From contig DAOVWP010000003.1 in the NCBI GenBank assembly GCA_030636615.1, positions 1 to 21,734 on the forward strand: a DNA stretch of 21,734 bases, in the 5' to 3' direction. Positions within the stretch are counted from its first letter, which is position 1, and the number at the start of each line of letters is the position of its first letter. This DNA comes from Candidatus Nanohaloarchaea archaeon. GTDB taxonomy: Archaea > EX4484-52 > GLR71. Below the pieces are notes generated by a model. The model saw only the letters and a program-made list of their open reading frames with translations. It searched no databases and was not told the origin of the DNA. Of this stretch, positions 13,761-20,986 are shown piece after piece. A program made the position numbers and the translations under genes.

Positions 13761-14846
13761 ATGATCAGTAAGTCGAAATGCGGGAGAATTGTTGTCTTGA
13801 TTATGCTTATTGTTATGTGTATTAGCTTGTGCGGGTGTGATTATTATACCGGCAACACTAAAAATGATGATGAGACTGAGATTGTTTCCGGGGAACTCCT
13901 AAAAATCTCTGATAAGGATGGTCTATATGCCACAGTAGAAGAGGTCGGCGCCGGCAGGACATTTCGGGTTTATATGAATATTGAAAATGTGGGAAATAAT
14001 GAAGTTAAGCTTTTTGTCGGCAAGTCTTTAGGTTTTGAAAAGGATGATCATGATAATGTTTTTATCCAAAACGGGACTTCAATACTTTATAGTTATAATA
14101 AGCTTCTTTATGATGTGGTCGATAATGTTGAGGTATATCCGTGGAAGTATGAATTATATGAGACTTATTCTGGCAGTGAAGTATATTATGATCTTGCAGT
14201 TATCCCACCCCAGAATAATGTCGGGTTCAAATGGACTATACAAGCGCCAGAGGAAGAGGATTTTACACAGATCATGAGTGAAGGTGTTTTTAAATTTCAT
14301 CTTGAGTATATGGCACATGCAAAAACTTATAGGGAAATCACATTCCAGAATTCAGTTGAAGCCAGTCAGCAGAGGTTTATGGATACTGAGATAAAAGTGC
14401 ATGAAAATAATATTGCTGCGCCCGGACCGGTTGTTATAGATTTCAAGGTTCCTGAAGGCGAGCCGATAGAGGTTGATATGCCTAATGCTGCTGCTGAATC
14501 TTTTGATATTACTCTATTTTTCAAGAATGTTGGAGAAGGGATGGTTCGGATGAAGGGGAGTGATATTTTACTTAAGGTGCCTAATGGTATTTCTGTTGGT
14601 ACTGATTGTGATTTTAAACCATTTGATCCTGTTCTTGTGGAGGATGGGAAGGAAGTGTATAAAGCAAATATTGACGAGATTGAGTTTTATGGGGATCAGG
14701 GGGATGTGGTGCTGTATTGTTCTTTTGTTAAACCAGATGTTGATTTTGTTGATGTGTACCAGTTTTCAATTGAAGCGGATTATGTATATGTGAGTGAGCC
14801 GGAAGAGGTAAGTGTCATCGTCAAAAAGAAGGTGATTAACAGATGA
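13761..14846 (+). CDS. Lipoprotein of the surface cluster, paralogue 1
   Basis: From ATG 13761 (361 residues) a basic start and hydrophobic core (IVVLIMLIVMCISL) lead to a lipobox-like L23-C24-G25-C26, so C26 is probably lipid-modified. GGTGATAA (13748-13755) five bases upstream decides the start; the ATG at 13746 overlaps this site and is rejected. The mature part has two beta-rich domains. Domain 1 includes FRVYMNIENVGNNEV and the edge FKWTIQAPEE (156-165), then HLEYMAHAKTYREI. Domain 2 opens at GPVVI (222-226) and has ITLFFKNVGEGMVRM and a C-x-F strand pair. The same order of landmarks is seen in the 14843 product and in the exterior of the 11330 product. It starts 25 bases after the upstream gene. 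CARDB/COG1361-like folds are likely; function unknown. Confidence 0.8.
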   Translation: MISKSKCGRIVVLIMLIVMCISLCGCDYYTGNTKNDDETEIVSGELLKISDKDGLYATVEEVGAGRTFRVYMNIENVGNNEVKLFVGKSLGFEKDDHDNVFIQNGTSILYSYNKLLYDVVDNVEVYPWKYELYETYSGSEVYYDLAVIPPQNNVGFKWTIQAPEEEDFTQIMSEGVFKFHLEYMAHAKTYREITFQNSVEASQQRFMDTEIKVHENNIAAPGPVVIDFKVPEGEPIEVDMPNAAAESFDITLFFKNVGEGMVRMKGSDILLKVPNGISVGTDCDFKPFDPVLVEDGKEVYKANIDEIEFYGDQGDVVLYCSFVKPDVDFVDVYQFSIEADYVYVSEPEEVSVIVKKKVINR

Positions 14847-15748
14847 GAGCGTTGATGTTGTTTGTTATTGTTGCCGGAGCTTTTTTCATTTCCGGATGTT
14901 CTGATGTCTTTAATTATGGTCATGGTGTTGTGATAAATAAATTCGAGTTTGATCCAAGCTATATTGAAGCAGGTCAGCCGACTTATCTTGCGCTTGAGTT
15001 TCAGAACCAGGGGCAGTTTGCGGCTGAAGATGTATATTTGAATGTCTATGGGTTAAGGGGTGAGTGGGACCCACTTGATGGTGAGACTCTTTCTGATTGG
15101 GTTCTTGTTGGGGATGTCGAGGCGCCAGTGATTGAGGGGAATAATCTTATCGCGCAGGGAGAAATTGTTTATTATGACTGGATGTTTAAGGCACCGAAAG
15201 ATGTCAAGTCTGAGGATCGGAGAGTCAATACTATGTGGACACGGGTCTGCTATTCATATAAGACAATCGCCCGCTCGAAAATTAAGATGGTGTCATCTGA
15301 TGAGTGGTATTCAAGGACACAGCAGGAAAAGATTGATGTCACTGTTTCAAAAGGACCGGTTGATCTGAAAATTGAATCAATGCAGCCAATAATTGTCCAT
15401 TCCAGTGAACCAGGATTCACGCTTCTTCGTGTCAGTATAGATAATGCTGGCGGAGGTGTTTTTCTGAATGATTCCAGTGTGTGTGAAGATTTAGGTTCAG
15501 AGGGGATTGAAGATCTGCTTAATCAAATAGGTTATGTAAAAGTCAGTCTGGATGGAAATGATGCAGTCTGTGATTTTGATAGTGAAATCTATCTTAGACG
15601 AGGGGAATCGCAGGTGTTTACAGTCAATTGTGATAATTTAGATATTGGAAATGGACCTATCAGGGAGATTGATGTTGAGATAGAATTCAGGTATAAGTAT
15701 TATATTGATTCAAATGCAGATGTAGCAGTAAAAGGGGTCAACAGGTAG
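14843..15748 (+). CDS. Lipoprotein of the surface cluster, paralogue 2
   Basis: A 301-residue protein whose ATG overlaps the previous stop (ATGA, 14843-14846). The signal peptide MRALMLFVIVAGAFF ends in a perfect lipobox, I16-S17-G18-C19. Domain 1 (about 28-165) is CARDB-like: YLALEFQNQGQFAAEDVYLNV (48-68), YDWMFKAPKD (111-120), VCYSYKTIA (135-143), DEWYSRTQQE (153-162). Domain 2 begins at GPVDL (171-175) with LLRVSIDNAGGGVF and ends with YKYYIDSNADVAVKGV. The landmarks APKD, CYSYKT and GPVDL have counterparts in order in the 13761 product (IQAPEE, EYMAHAKTY, GPVVI), which supports common descent. It is the last gene of the cluster and is only 21 bases from the convergent serS end. Likely on the outer face of the cell membrane; role unknown. 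Confidence 0.8.
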   Translation: MRALMLFVIVAGAFFISGCSDVFNYGHGVVINKFEFDPSYIEAGQPTYLALEFQNQGQFAAEDVYLNVYGLRGEWDPLDGETLSDWVLVGDVEAPVIEGNNLIAQGEIVYYDWMFKAPKDVKSEDRRVNTMWTRVCYSYKTIARSKIKMVSSDEWYSRTQQEKIDVTVSKGPVDLKIESMQPIIVHSSEPGFTLLRVSIDNAGGGVFLNDSSVCEDLGSEGIEDLLNQIGYVKVSLDGNDAVCDFDSEIYLRRGESQVFTVNCDNLDIGNGPIREIDVEIEFRYKYYIDSNADVAVKGVNR

Positions 15749-15769
15749 TAATTGCGTTATGCTATTGCT

Positions 15770-17059
15770 TTATTTCTTTCCTGGTTTCAGGACTTTCTGA
15801 TTGTTCATATATGGCTGGAGGACTTTTGGGATTTCAACAGATCCGTCTGCTTTCTGGTTGTTTTCAAGGATGGCTACAAGCACTCTTGAAGTGGCTACAA
15901 GGGTTGAGTTAAGAGTGTGTATGTGTTTTGTCTGCTCGCCTGATTTTTCTACATATCTTATCTTTAGTCTTCTACCCTGATAGTCTGTACAGTTTGATGA
16001 TGATACGACTTCCCTGTATGTTTTCTGGACAGGCATCCATATCTCTATATCATATTTTTTTGCGGCGACAATACCAATATCACCTGTGCATATGTTGACT
16101 ACACGGTATGGGATGCCAAGACTCTGGAAGAAATCTTCTGCATTTTTTGTGATTTCATCGTGATGTTTCCATGAGTCCTCTGGTGTGGAGAAGATGAACT
16201 GTTCAATCTTTGTGAACTGATGGACCCGGAAAATACCTTTTGTGTCTTTTCCGTGCGATCCTGCCTCTTTTCTAAAACATGAGCTGATGCCTGCATATTT
16301 AAGCGGCAGATCTTTTTTGTTAAGAATCTCGTTCATATGATATCCTCCAAGAGGATGTTCTGATGTGGCAATCATATAGAGGTCTTCGTCTTCTATCTTG
16401 TAGATCGTCTCTTCAAAATCCGCCAAGTCTGTCACTCCTTCTACGATATCTCTTCTTATCATCATAGGTGTTTCCATAAGTGTGAATCCTCTATTGCAGA
16501 TGAAGTCTATTGCATGTTTCTGGATTGCGAAATTTAATCTTGCAAGGTCTCCTTTAAGGAAATAGAATCTTGAGCCGGAAGTCTTTGCCGCACGTTCTAT
16601 ATCTGCCCAGTCATTTTCTTTTATCAGATCAACATGGCTTTTGATTGGGTAGTTGTAGGTTTTCTTTTTGCCCCAAGTCTTTATGCAAACATTTTCACTG
16701 TCATCTTTTCCGGTTGGGACTGATTCGTGAAGGATGTTTGGGATTCTCAGAAGTAGCTGGTCTCTTTTAATGATGCACTTGTCTGCTTTGCTGTCCATCT
16801 CTGTTATTCCTGCGGAGAGTTTTTTCATCTGGCTGATTTTTTTTGATGCGTCTTTGTCTTTGTTTTCTTTTTTTAGTCCTGCAATATCTCTTGTGACTTT
16901 GTTTCGCTCTGCTTTCATCTCACTTGCTTTTTGCAGGCAGGTACGCCATTCATTGTCATATCTGATGACTTCGTCTATCTCTTTTTGGTCTCTTCCTCTT
17001 TTTTTGAAATCTTTTCTGACAATCTCCGCGTTTTCTCTTATCAGTTTAATGTCCAGCAT
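15770..17059 (-). CDS. serS: Seryl-tRNA synthetase (class II, common type)
   Basis: A 429-residue enzyme that activates serine and charges tRNA-Ser. Residues ~1-110 form the long antiparallel coiled-coil arm that reads the tRNA's long variable arm (MLDIKLIRENAEIVRKDF start, Lys/Glu-rich). The catalytic domain has TSEH (232-235), motif 2 FRKEAGSHGKDTKG with HQFTKIEQF (262-288), VSSSNCTDYQGRR (352-364) and motif 3 SRVLVAILEN (391-400) followed by DGSVEIPKVLQPY (405-417). It is therefore the common SerRS and not the rare zinc-dependent type of methanogens. Length is typical. GGAGCGGAT on the minus strand (17064-17072) precedes the ATG at 17059. It lies 30 bases after the sppA stop with no separate TATA box seen, so the two are probably co-transcribed. 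Confidence 0.97.
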   Translation of the reverse strand: MLDIKLIRENAEIVRKDFKKRGRDQKEIDEVIRYDNEWRTCLQKASEMKAERNKVTRDIAGLKKENKDKDASKKISQMKKLSAGITEMDSKADKCIIKRDQLLLRIPNILHESVPTGKDDSENVCIKTWGKKKTYNYPIKSHVDLIKENDWADIERAAKTSGSRFYFLKGDLARLNFAIQKHAIDFICNRGFTLMETPMMIRRDIVEGVTDLADFEETIYKIEDEDLYMIATSEHPLGGYHMNEILNKKDLPLKYAGISSCFRKEAGSHGKDTKGIFRVHQFTKIEQFIFSTPEDSWKHHDEITKNAEDFFQSLGIPYRVVNICTGDIGIVAAKKYDIEIWMPVQKTYREVVSSSNCTDYQGRRLKIRYVEKSGEQTKHIHTLNSTLVATSRVLVAILENNQKADGSVEIPKVLQPYMNNQKVLKPGKK

Positions 17060-17089
17060 TTTTATCCGCTCCGATCTGCTACTTTTTGT

Positions 17090-18016
17090 TTAATATAGCC
17101 CAATATCTCTTACTGTGTTTTCAGTTTTTATATTTTTCAGGCTTTCTCCCATACCTACTCCGATCCAGTAGAATCTTTCTGCGCTGAGAAGTCTTTCAAG
17201 CATTGTTTTGTCTTCCCTGTATTCTACAATCAGGTAATCTGTTGTGTTTGTCTGTTCTTTCAGGTATTCTATAGCTGTTGTCTTGTCGCCGATCTTATCT
17301 ATCAGGCCTTTTTCCATAGCTTCTTTTCCCAGATAGATCTCTCCTGTGGCAAGGCCTCTTGTGTCTTCTATGCTAAGGCCTCTCTTTTCTGCAATATCTC
17401 TGATGAATATGTCATAGATGTCGTCTATTGTTCCCTGAAATTTTGCGCGTTCTTCGTCAGTGAGTTCCTTGAACGGACTACCCATATCTTTGTATTGGCC
17501 TGCTATGAGCCGTTCATAGCTTACATTGTAGTCTTCAAGGAGGTTGTTGAAGTTCAGGTATGAGCCGATTACACCTATTGATCCGATCATTGAAACTTCG
17601 TCTGCGATGATGTAATCACTTGCGCTTGCGGCCCAGTATGCTCCGCTTGCACCCATCTGTCTGATCAGAACTACATTTGGTTTCTCAATCTGTTCTATCG
17701 CTTTTGCAAGATCTTTTGATGCAAGGACTGTCCCACCTGGTGAGTCGATCAGCAGTATTATACCTTTTATGTCTTTGGATTTGTTTGCTGTTTCAATGTA
17801 GTTTATGGTCTCTTTGATTGACGGGGTGTCTGTGAATAAGGATTCTGCTCCGTTATATGTTATCAGACCTGTGATTGGGATAAGGGCAAAGTTGTCTTTT
17901 TGTGGTATTGGGTTTATTATCTCTGTTGTGAAAGATGCTATTTTTACAAGTATGTATATTATTGATATAATTACTAAAATTGAGAGGAACCATTTTCTCT
18001 TTTTTCTTTTTGTCAT
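17090..18016 (-). CDS. sppA: Signal peptide peptidase SppA (single-domain, membrane-anchored Ser/Lys protease)
   Basis: A 308-residue protein with a basic start (MTKRKKRKWF) and one N-terminal TM helix (about 9-28); the protease domain faces outward. It has the ClpP/crotonase-like SppA core: LLIDSPGGTVLAS (88-100), the nucleophile S124 in MGASGAYWAASA, and the general-base lysine K176 in GQYKDMGSP. DEERAKFQGTIDDIYDIFI and GEIYLGKEAMEKGLIDKIGD are standard family phrases. The short one-domain form matches Bacillus and archaeal SppA, not the double-length E. coli enzyme. It degrades signal peptides left in the membrane and other membrane peptides. A TATA-type box (CTATAATTT, about 18046-18054, minus) precedes the ATG at 18016. 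It probably drives serS too. Family and active-site residues are clear. Confidence 0.94.
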   Translation of the reverse strand: MTKRKKRKWFLSILVIISIIYILVKIASFTTEIINPIPQKDNFALIPITGLITYNGAESLFTDTPSIKETINYIETANKSKDIKGIILLIDSPGGTVLASKDLAKAIEQIEKPNVVLIRQMGASGAYWAASASDYIIADEVSMIGSIGVIGSYLNFNNLLEDYNVSYERLIAGQYKDMGSPFKELTDEERAKFQGTIDDIYDIFIRDIAEKRGLSIEDTRGLATGEIYLGKEAMEKGLIDKIGDKTTAIEYLKEQTNTTDYLIVEYREDKTMLERLLSAERFYWIGVGMGESLKNIKTENTVRDIGLY

Positions 18017-18128
18017 GGGCGATTACCTTGTTTATTATTCAGATAAATTATAGCTGTTGTCTTAGTATATAGTCTTAGCTAGATATAAATAATGTTTGAA
18101 AATGTATAAATGTTATAGTGTTTTATAG

Positions 18129-19700
18129 TTATCCTAGATAAGTAAGATCTTTTTCTTTCTTTTTTTTATTGTCTTTTTCTATTTTTATATCGCAGTCTTT
18201 TATCTTTATTTTATTGAACTGGTCCGGTTTTATGTATCTTTCATCAATATTGTTTTCTTTTGCGAATCTCTGGATTGCATTAATCCCTGCATCATTACAG
18301 ATATTTTCAATATCTCTGCCAGACAGATTTTTTGTTTTTGATATTAGGTCTTTATAATTAATATTTGTTGAGTCTGTCATGTCGTCTTTAAGATAGTGTT
18401 TGAAAATGGCTGTACGCTGTTTTTCGTTAGGGGAATCTATAGGTATTCTTGTCTTGAACCTGTTTACTGCTGCTTTATCGATTATGGCAGGGTTGTTGAG
18501 ATCCATATTTGTAGCTCCGATAATTATTATGTTATTGTTGTCTGAATTGTTTAGTTCTGTAAGTTCTGCGTTGAACTGGGCAATGAACCTGCTATCATGG
18601 GTAGATATGTTGTAGTTTTCTCTTGAGCCGACAAGGCCGTCAATTTCGTCAAAAAAAAGCACAACTTTTTCTTTGGTCTCTTTTGCTTTCTTGTATATGT
18701 CTGCAAGTCTTTTTTCAGGTTCACCAATCCATTTACTCTGTATTGAGCTGACTTTAAGTGGATATATTTTTGCTCCAAGATCTTTTGCAATTGCATGAGC
18801 AATTGAGGTTTTTCCTGTTCCCGGCGGACCGTGAAGAAGCAAAGTCTGTGTATTTTTTATATTGAACTTTTTGTATAAATCCGGATTGCTTAAAGGTCTT
18901 ATGAATTTTGAGTCGAGTTCTTCTTTTACCTTTTCAAGGCCTGCAAGATCTGACCAATCTTTTTGAGGTATTTGGTAAGGGTCTGATTGTGGTGTGCTTT
19001 TTGTGTCTTGTATATTTTGAAGATTATAAATTGTTTTAATTGCAGCTTTCCTAAATTTTTCCAGAACTTTACTGTCTTTTATATAATGCAATTCTATTAT
19101 ATATGTTGGGTTGCCGACAATCATGTCGTTGATTATATGTTGTTTAAAGTTTATGTATACTGTGTCTTTTGATCCTTTTCCTTTATCCTTGATTACTATT
19201 TTTCCATCTATAACTGGATGATTTTTGTGTAGGGGATCTGTTAAAGGAGTTTCAAAGCTGTTTCCAGTCACTTTGTGTTCATATCTTTTGATGGATTTTT
19301 TAAAATCTCTTTGGAATCTTGCGAGACTTTCTATATCTTCAAAACCGATTGATGTGAATTTCTCCTCTTTTTTTGCGTCTGTTGTTTTATTTTCATATCT
19401 TTCCAGCTGTCTAAATATGTTTTCTGCTTCATCCAATGAATTTTTGTTTGTGTTTATGTCGAGCGAATATTTGGAACTATTTTCTTCTTCTTTTGAGATT
19501 ATAATGGTTAAATCCTGTCCATTAATTTTTTTTGTTGCCTCATAATATGCAAGATTGTCTTTTGTTTTGTGATATGTCTCGTCTACAATTTCTATATTTG
19601 TTTTTGGGAGAATCTTTTCTATAAGATATTTTATTGGTTCAGGTGTCTTGTTGTTGTCTGCTTCAAAAGTCTTAAATATTGTTGCTATATCTTCTGCCAT
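18129..19700 (-). CDS. Vps4/Cdc48-like AAA ATPase with an unrecognised N-terminal region
   Basis: A 523-residue protein. Residues ~248-500 are a classical AAA module: DWSDLAGLEKVKEEL entry, Walker A GPPGTGKT (291-298), pore loop K323-W324-I325-G326 within SSIQSKWIGEPEK, Walker B VLFFDEID (347-354), sensor 1 N398 in GATN, arginine finger candidates R414 and R418, and sensor 2 GRDIENI (461-467). The KWxGEpEK pore loop and overall phrasing place it near the Vps4/katanin clade, which unfolds or extracts proteins by threading. The first ~245 residues are polar and alpha/beta with no motif I recognise; they do not show an MIT three-helix signature. The C-terminus is Lys-rich. AAGGTGA (19707-19713, minus) lies six bases before the ATG. 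No ESCRT-III partner is visible in the window. Confidence 0.9.
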   Translation of the reverse strand: MAEDIATIFKTFEADNNKTPEPIKYLIEKILPKTNIEIVDETYHKTKDNLAYYEATKKINGQDLTIIISKEEENSSKYSLDINTNKNSLDEAENIFRQLERYENKTTDAKKEEKFTSIGFEDIESLARFQRDFKKSIKRYEHKVTGNSFETPLTDPLHKNHPVIDGKIVIKDKGKGSKDTVYINFKQHIINDMIVGNPTYIIELHYIKDSKVLEKFRKAAIKTIYNLQNIQDTKSTPQSDPYQIPQKDWSDLAGLEKVKEELDSKFIRPLSNPDLYKKFNIKNTQTLLLHGPPGTGKTSIAHAIAKDLGAKIYPLKVSSIQSKWIGEPEKRLADIYKKAKETKEKVVLFFDEIDGLVGSRENYNISTHDSRFIAQFNAELTELNNSDNNNIIIIGATNMDLNNPAIIDKAAVNRFKTRIPIDSPNEKQRTAIFKHYLKDDMTDSTNINYKDLISKTKNLSGRDIENICNDAGINAIQRFAKENNIDERYIKPDQFNKIKIKDCDIKIEKDNKKKKEKDLTYLG

Positions 19701-19755
19701 CTTACTTCACCTTAATTCTGTGATGCATTTGTGTTATCATTAATTGATGATGATA

Positions 19756-19765
19756 TTATTTAAAT
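19756..19765 (-). promoter_or_regulatory. TATA box of the AAA ATPase gene
   Basis: Minus-strand ATTTAAATAA, centred near 19761, predicts transcription from about 19734. This leaves a leader of about 34 bases holding AAGGTGA, unlike the leaderless neighbours. Confidence 0.5.
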
Positions 19766-19799
19766 GGTGTTGAACGGTTTTGATTATTTATAGAGATTC

Positions 19800-19807
19800 T
19801 TATATAG
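19800..19807 (+). promoter_or_regulatory. TATA box of the AI-2E transporter gene (leaderless)
   Basis: TTATATAG is centred 26-27 bases before the ATG at 19830, with no ribosome binding site between. Confidence 0.6.
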
Positions 19808-19829
19808 GTCGGCGTACAAATTAATTGTC

Positions 19830-20954
19830 ATGTCTATTGTAAAAAGGACCGGAAATGTTTTTGCCAAACGGAAAAAGAGTTCAATATCTTCAAAAAAAGT
19901 TGGCAGATCTACGAATGATCCAAAAAGCGTTTTGTCAAAGTCAGGTATATCTGTAAGAGAGATATTTCTTATATTATCTATTCTTGTTGTTGCATTCTTT
20001 TCATTATTATTAATAAAGCCATATTTTCAGTATATTATAAGCGCTATGATTTTATCATTTATATTTTTTCCAATGTATAAGAAAATAAATCATAAGTTTA
20101 CCAATCAAAGTGTTGCGTCAGGCGTTATGATTGTTCTGATACTTCTGATGGTAATTATACCTATTAGTTATGTTGTAAGCCAGCTTGTAGTCCAGACAAT
20201 GTCAGTTATGAATAATATGGATCCTTCCCAGACATTGAATACTACGATGCTTGATGAGTTCACTTTGACGATTTCAAATATTGTCGGTCAGGAAATTCTT
20301 TTTGATGAGTTCCTTGCAGAGTTTTCATCGGCAGGTAAAGATTTTGTGCTTTCGTCCGCTCCGCAGATCTTTGGTTCTCTTACCTCAATATTTCTGGGAT
20401 TGTTCATTATGTTGTTTATCATGTTCTATCTTTTCAAGGATGGAGATACTCTTGTTAGTTTTTTGCTTAAACTTTCACCAATCAAAGAAGAAAATGAGCA
20501 CAGGTTGATGGAAGAGTTCTCAAAGGTTACAAAAGGGGTTATCTATGGTCAGATTGTGATTGGTATCTTTCAGGGGACTCTTGCGGGAATCGGTTATATC
20601 GCTTTTGGTGTTCCGGCGCCAATATTGTTAGGTTTTATCACTCTGATTGCATCGTTTTTACCGTTTATCGGCACAGGTCTTATATGGGCTCCGATTTGTA
20701 TATTTATGATTGCAGGCGGGAATCTGTGGGGCGGTCTGTTGCTTGCGATATACTGTATGTTTATTGTAAGCGGTATTGATAATGTCATCAAGCCAAAGTT
20801 GATTGGTGACAAGACAGGTCTGCATCCGGTTCTTGTTCTTCTTGGAGTGTTCGGTGGTCTTAGTATGTTTGGTTTTATCGGTTTCATCCTCGGTCCGATG
20901 ATAATTGCGCTTATGATTATACTTCTGAAAATGTATATGGATGATTATAGGTAG
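19830..20954 (+). CDS. AI-2E family (UPF0118) transporter
   Basis: A 374-residue polytopic protein of the AI-2E transporter/PerM family with about eight TM helices in the usual layout. There is a hydrophobic N-terminal pair (about 43-85), a helix near 95-120, a soluble loop (about 125-175), then the conserved C-terminal block. That block has GQIVIGIFQGTLAGIGY, LIASFLPFIGTGLIWAP, and DNVIKPKLIGDKTGLHPVLVLLGVFGGL followed by GFIGFILGPM. These are the most conserved stretches of the family. The first ~42 residues are a basic, Ser/Lys-rich cytoplasmic extension. Despite the name, family members carry out varied tasks (autoinducer-2 export, Na+/H+ exchange, others), so the substrate is unknown. 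Leaderless promoter at 19800. The TATA box of the next gene overlaps its last codons. Confidence 0.92.
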   Translation: MSIVKRTGNVFAKRKKSSISSKKVGRSTNDPKSVLSKSGISVREIFLILSILVVAFFSLLLIKPYFQYIISAMILSFIFFPMYKKINHKFTNQSVASGVMIVLILLMVIIPISYVVSQLVVQTMSVMNNMDPSQTLNTTMLDEFTLTISNIVGQEILFDEFLAEFSSAGKDFVLSSAPQIFGSLTSIFLGLFIMLFIMFYLFKDGDTLVSFLLKLSPIKEENEHRLMEEFSKVTKGVIYGQIVIGIFQGTLAGIGYIAFGVPAPILLGFITLIASFLPFIGTGLIWAPICIFMIAGGNLWGGLLLAIYCMFIVSGIDNVIKPKLIGDKTGLHPVLVLLGVFGGLSMFGFIGFILGPMIIALMIILLKMYMDDYR

Positions 20955-20956
20955 AA

Positions 20957-20964
20957 TTATAAAC
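20957..20964 (+). promoter_or_regulatory. TATA box of the GH15 gene (leaderless)
   Basis: TTATAAAC lies three bases after the transporter stop codon and is centred 26-27 bases before the ATG at 20987. This supports 20987 over the in-frame GTG at 20966. Confidence 0.55.
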
Positions 20965-20986
20965 TGTGAAACATCAATACTTTGTA

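Noticed and set aside
18017..18128. Possible regulatory RNA in the AT-rich gap between sppA and the ATPase gene
   Set aside because: Beyond the sppA TATA box I see only scattered TATA-like A/T stretches, with no stem or repeat that stands out.
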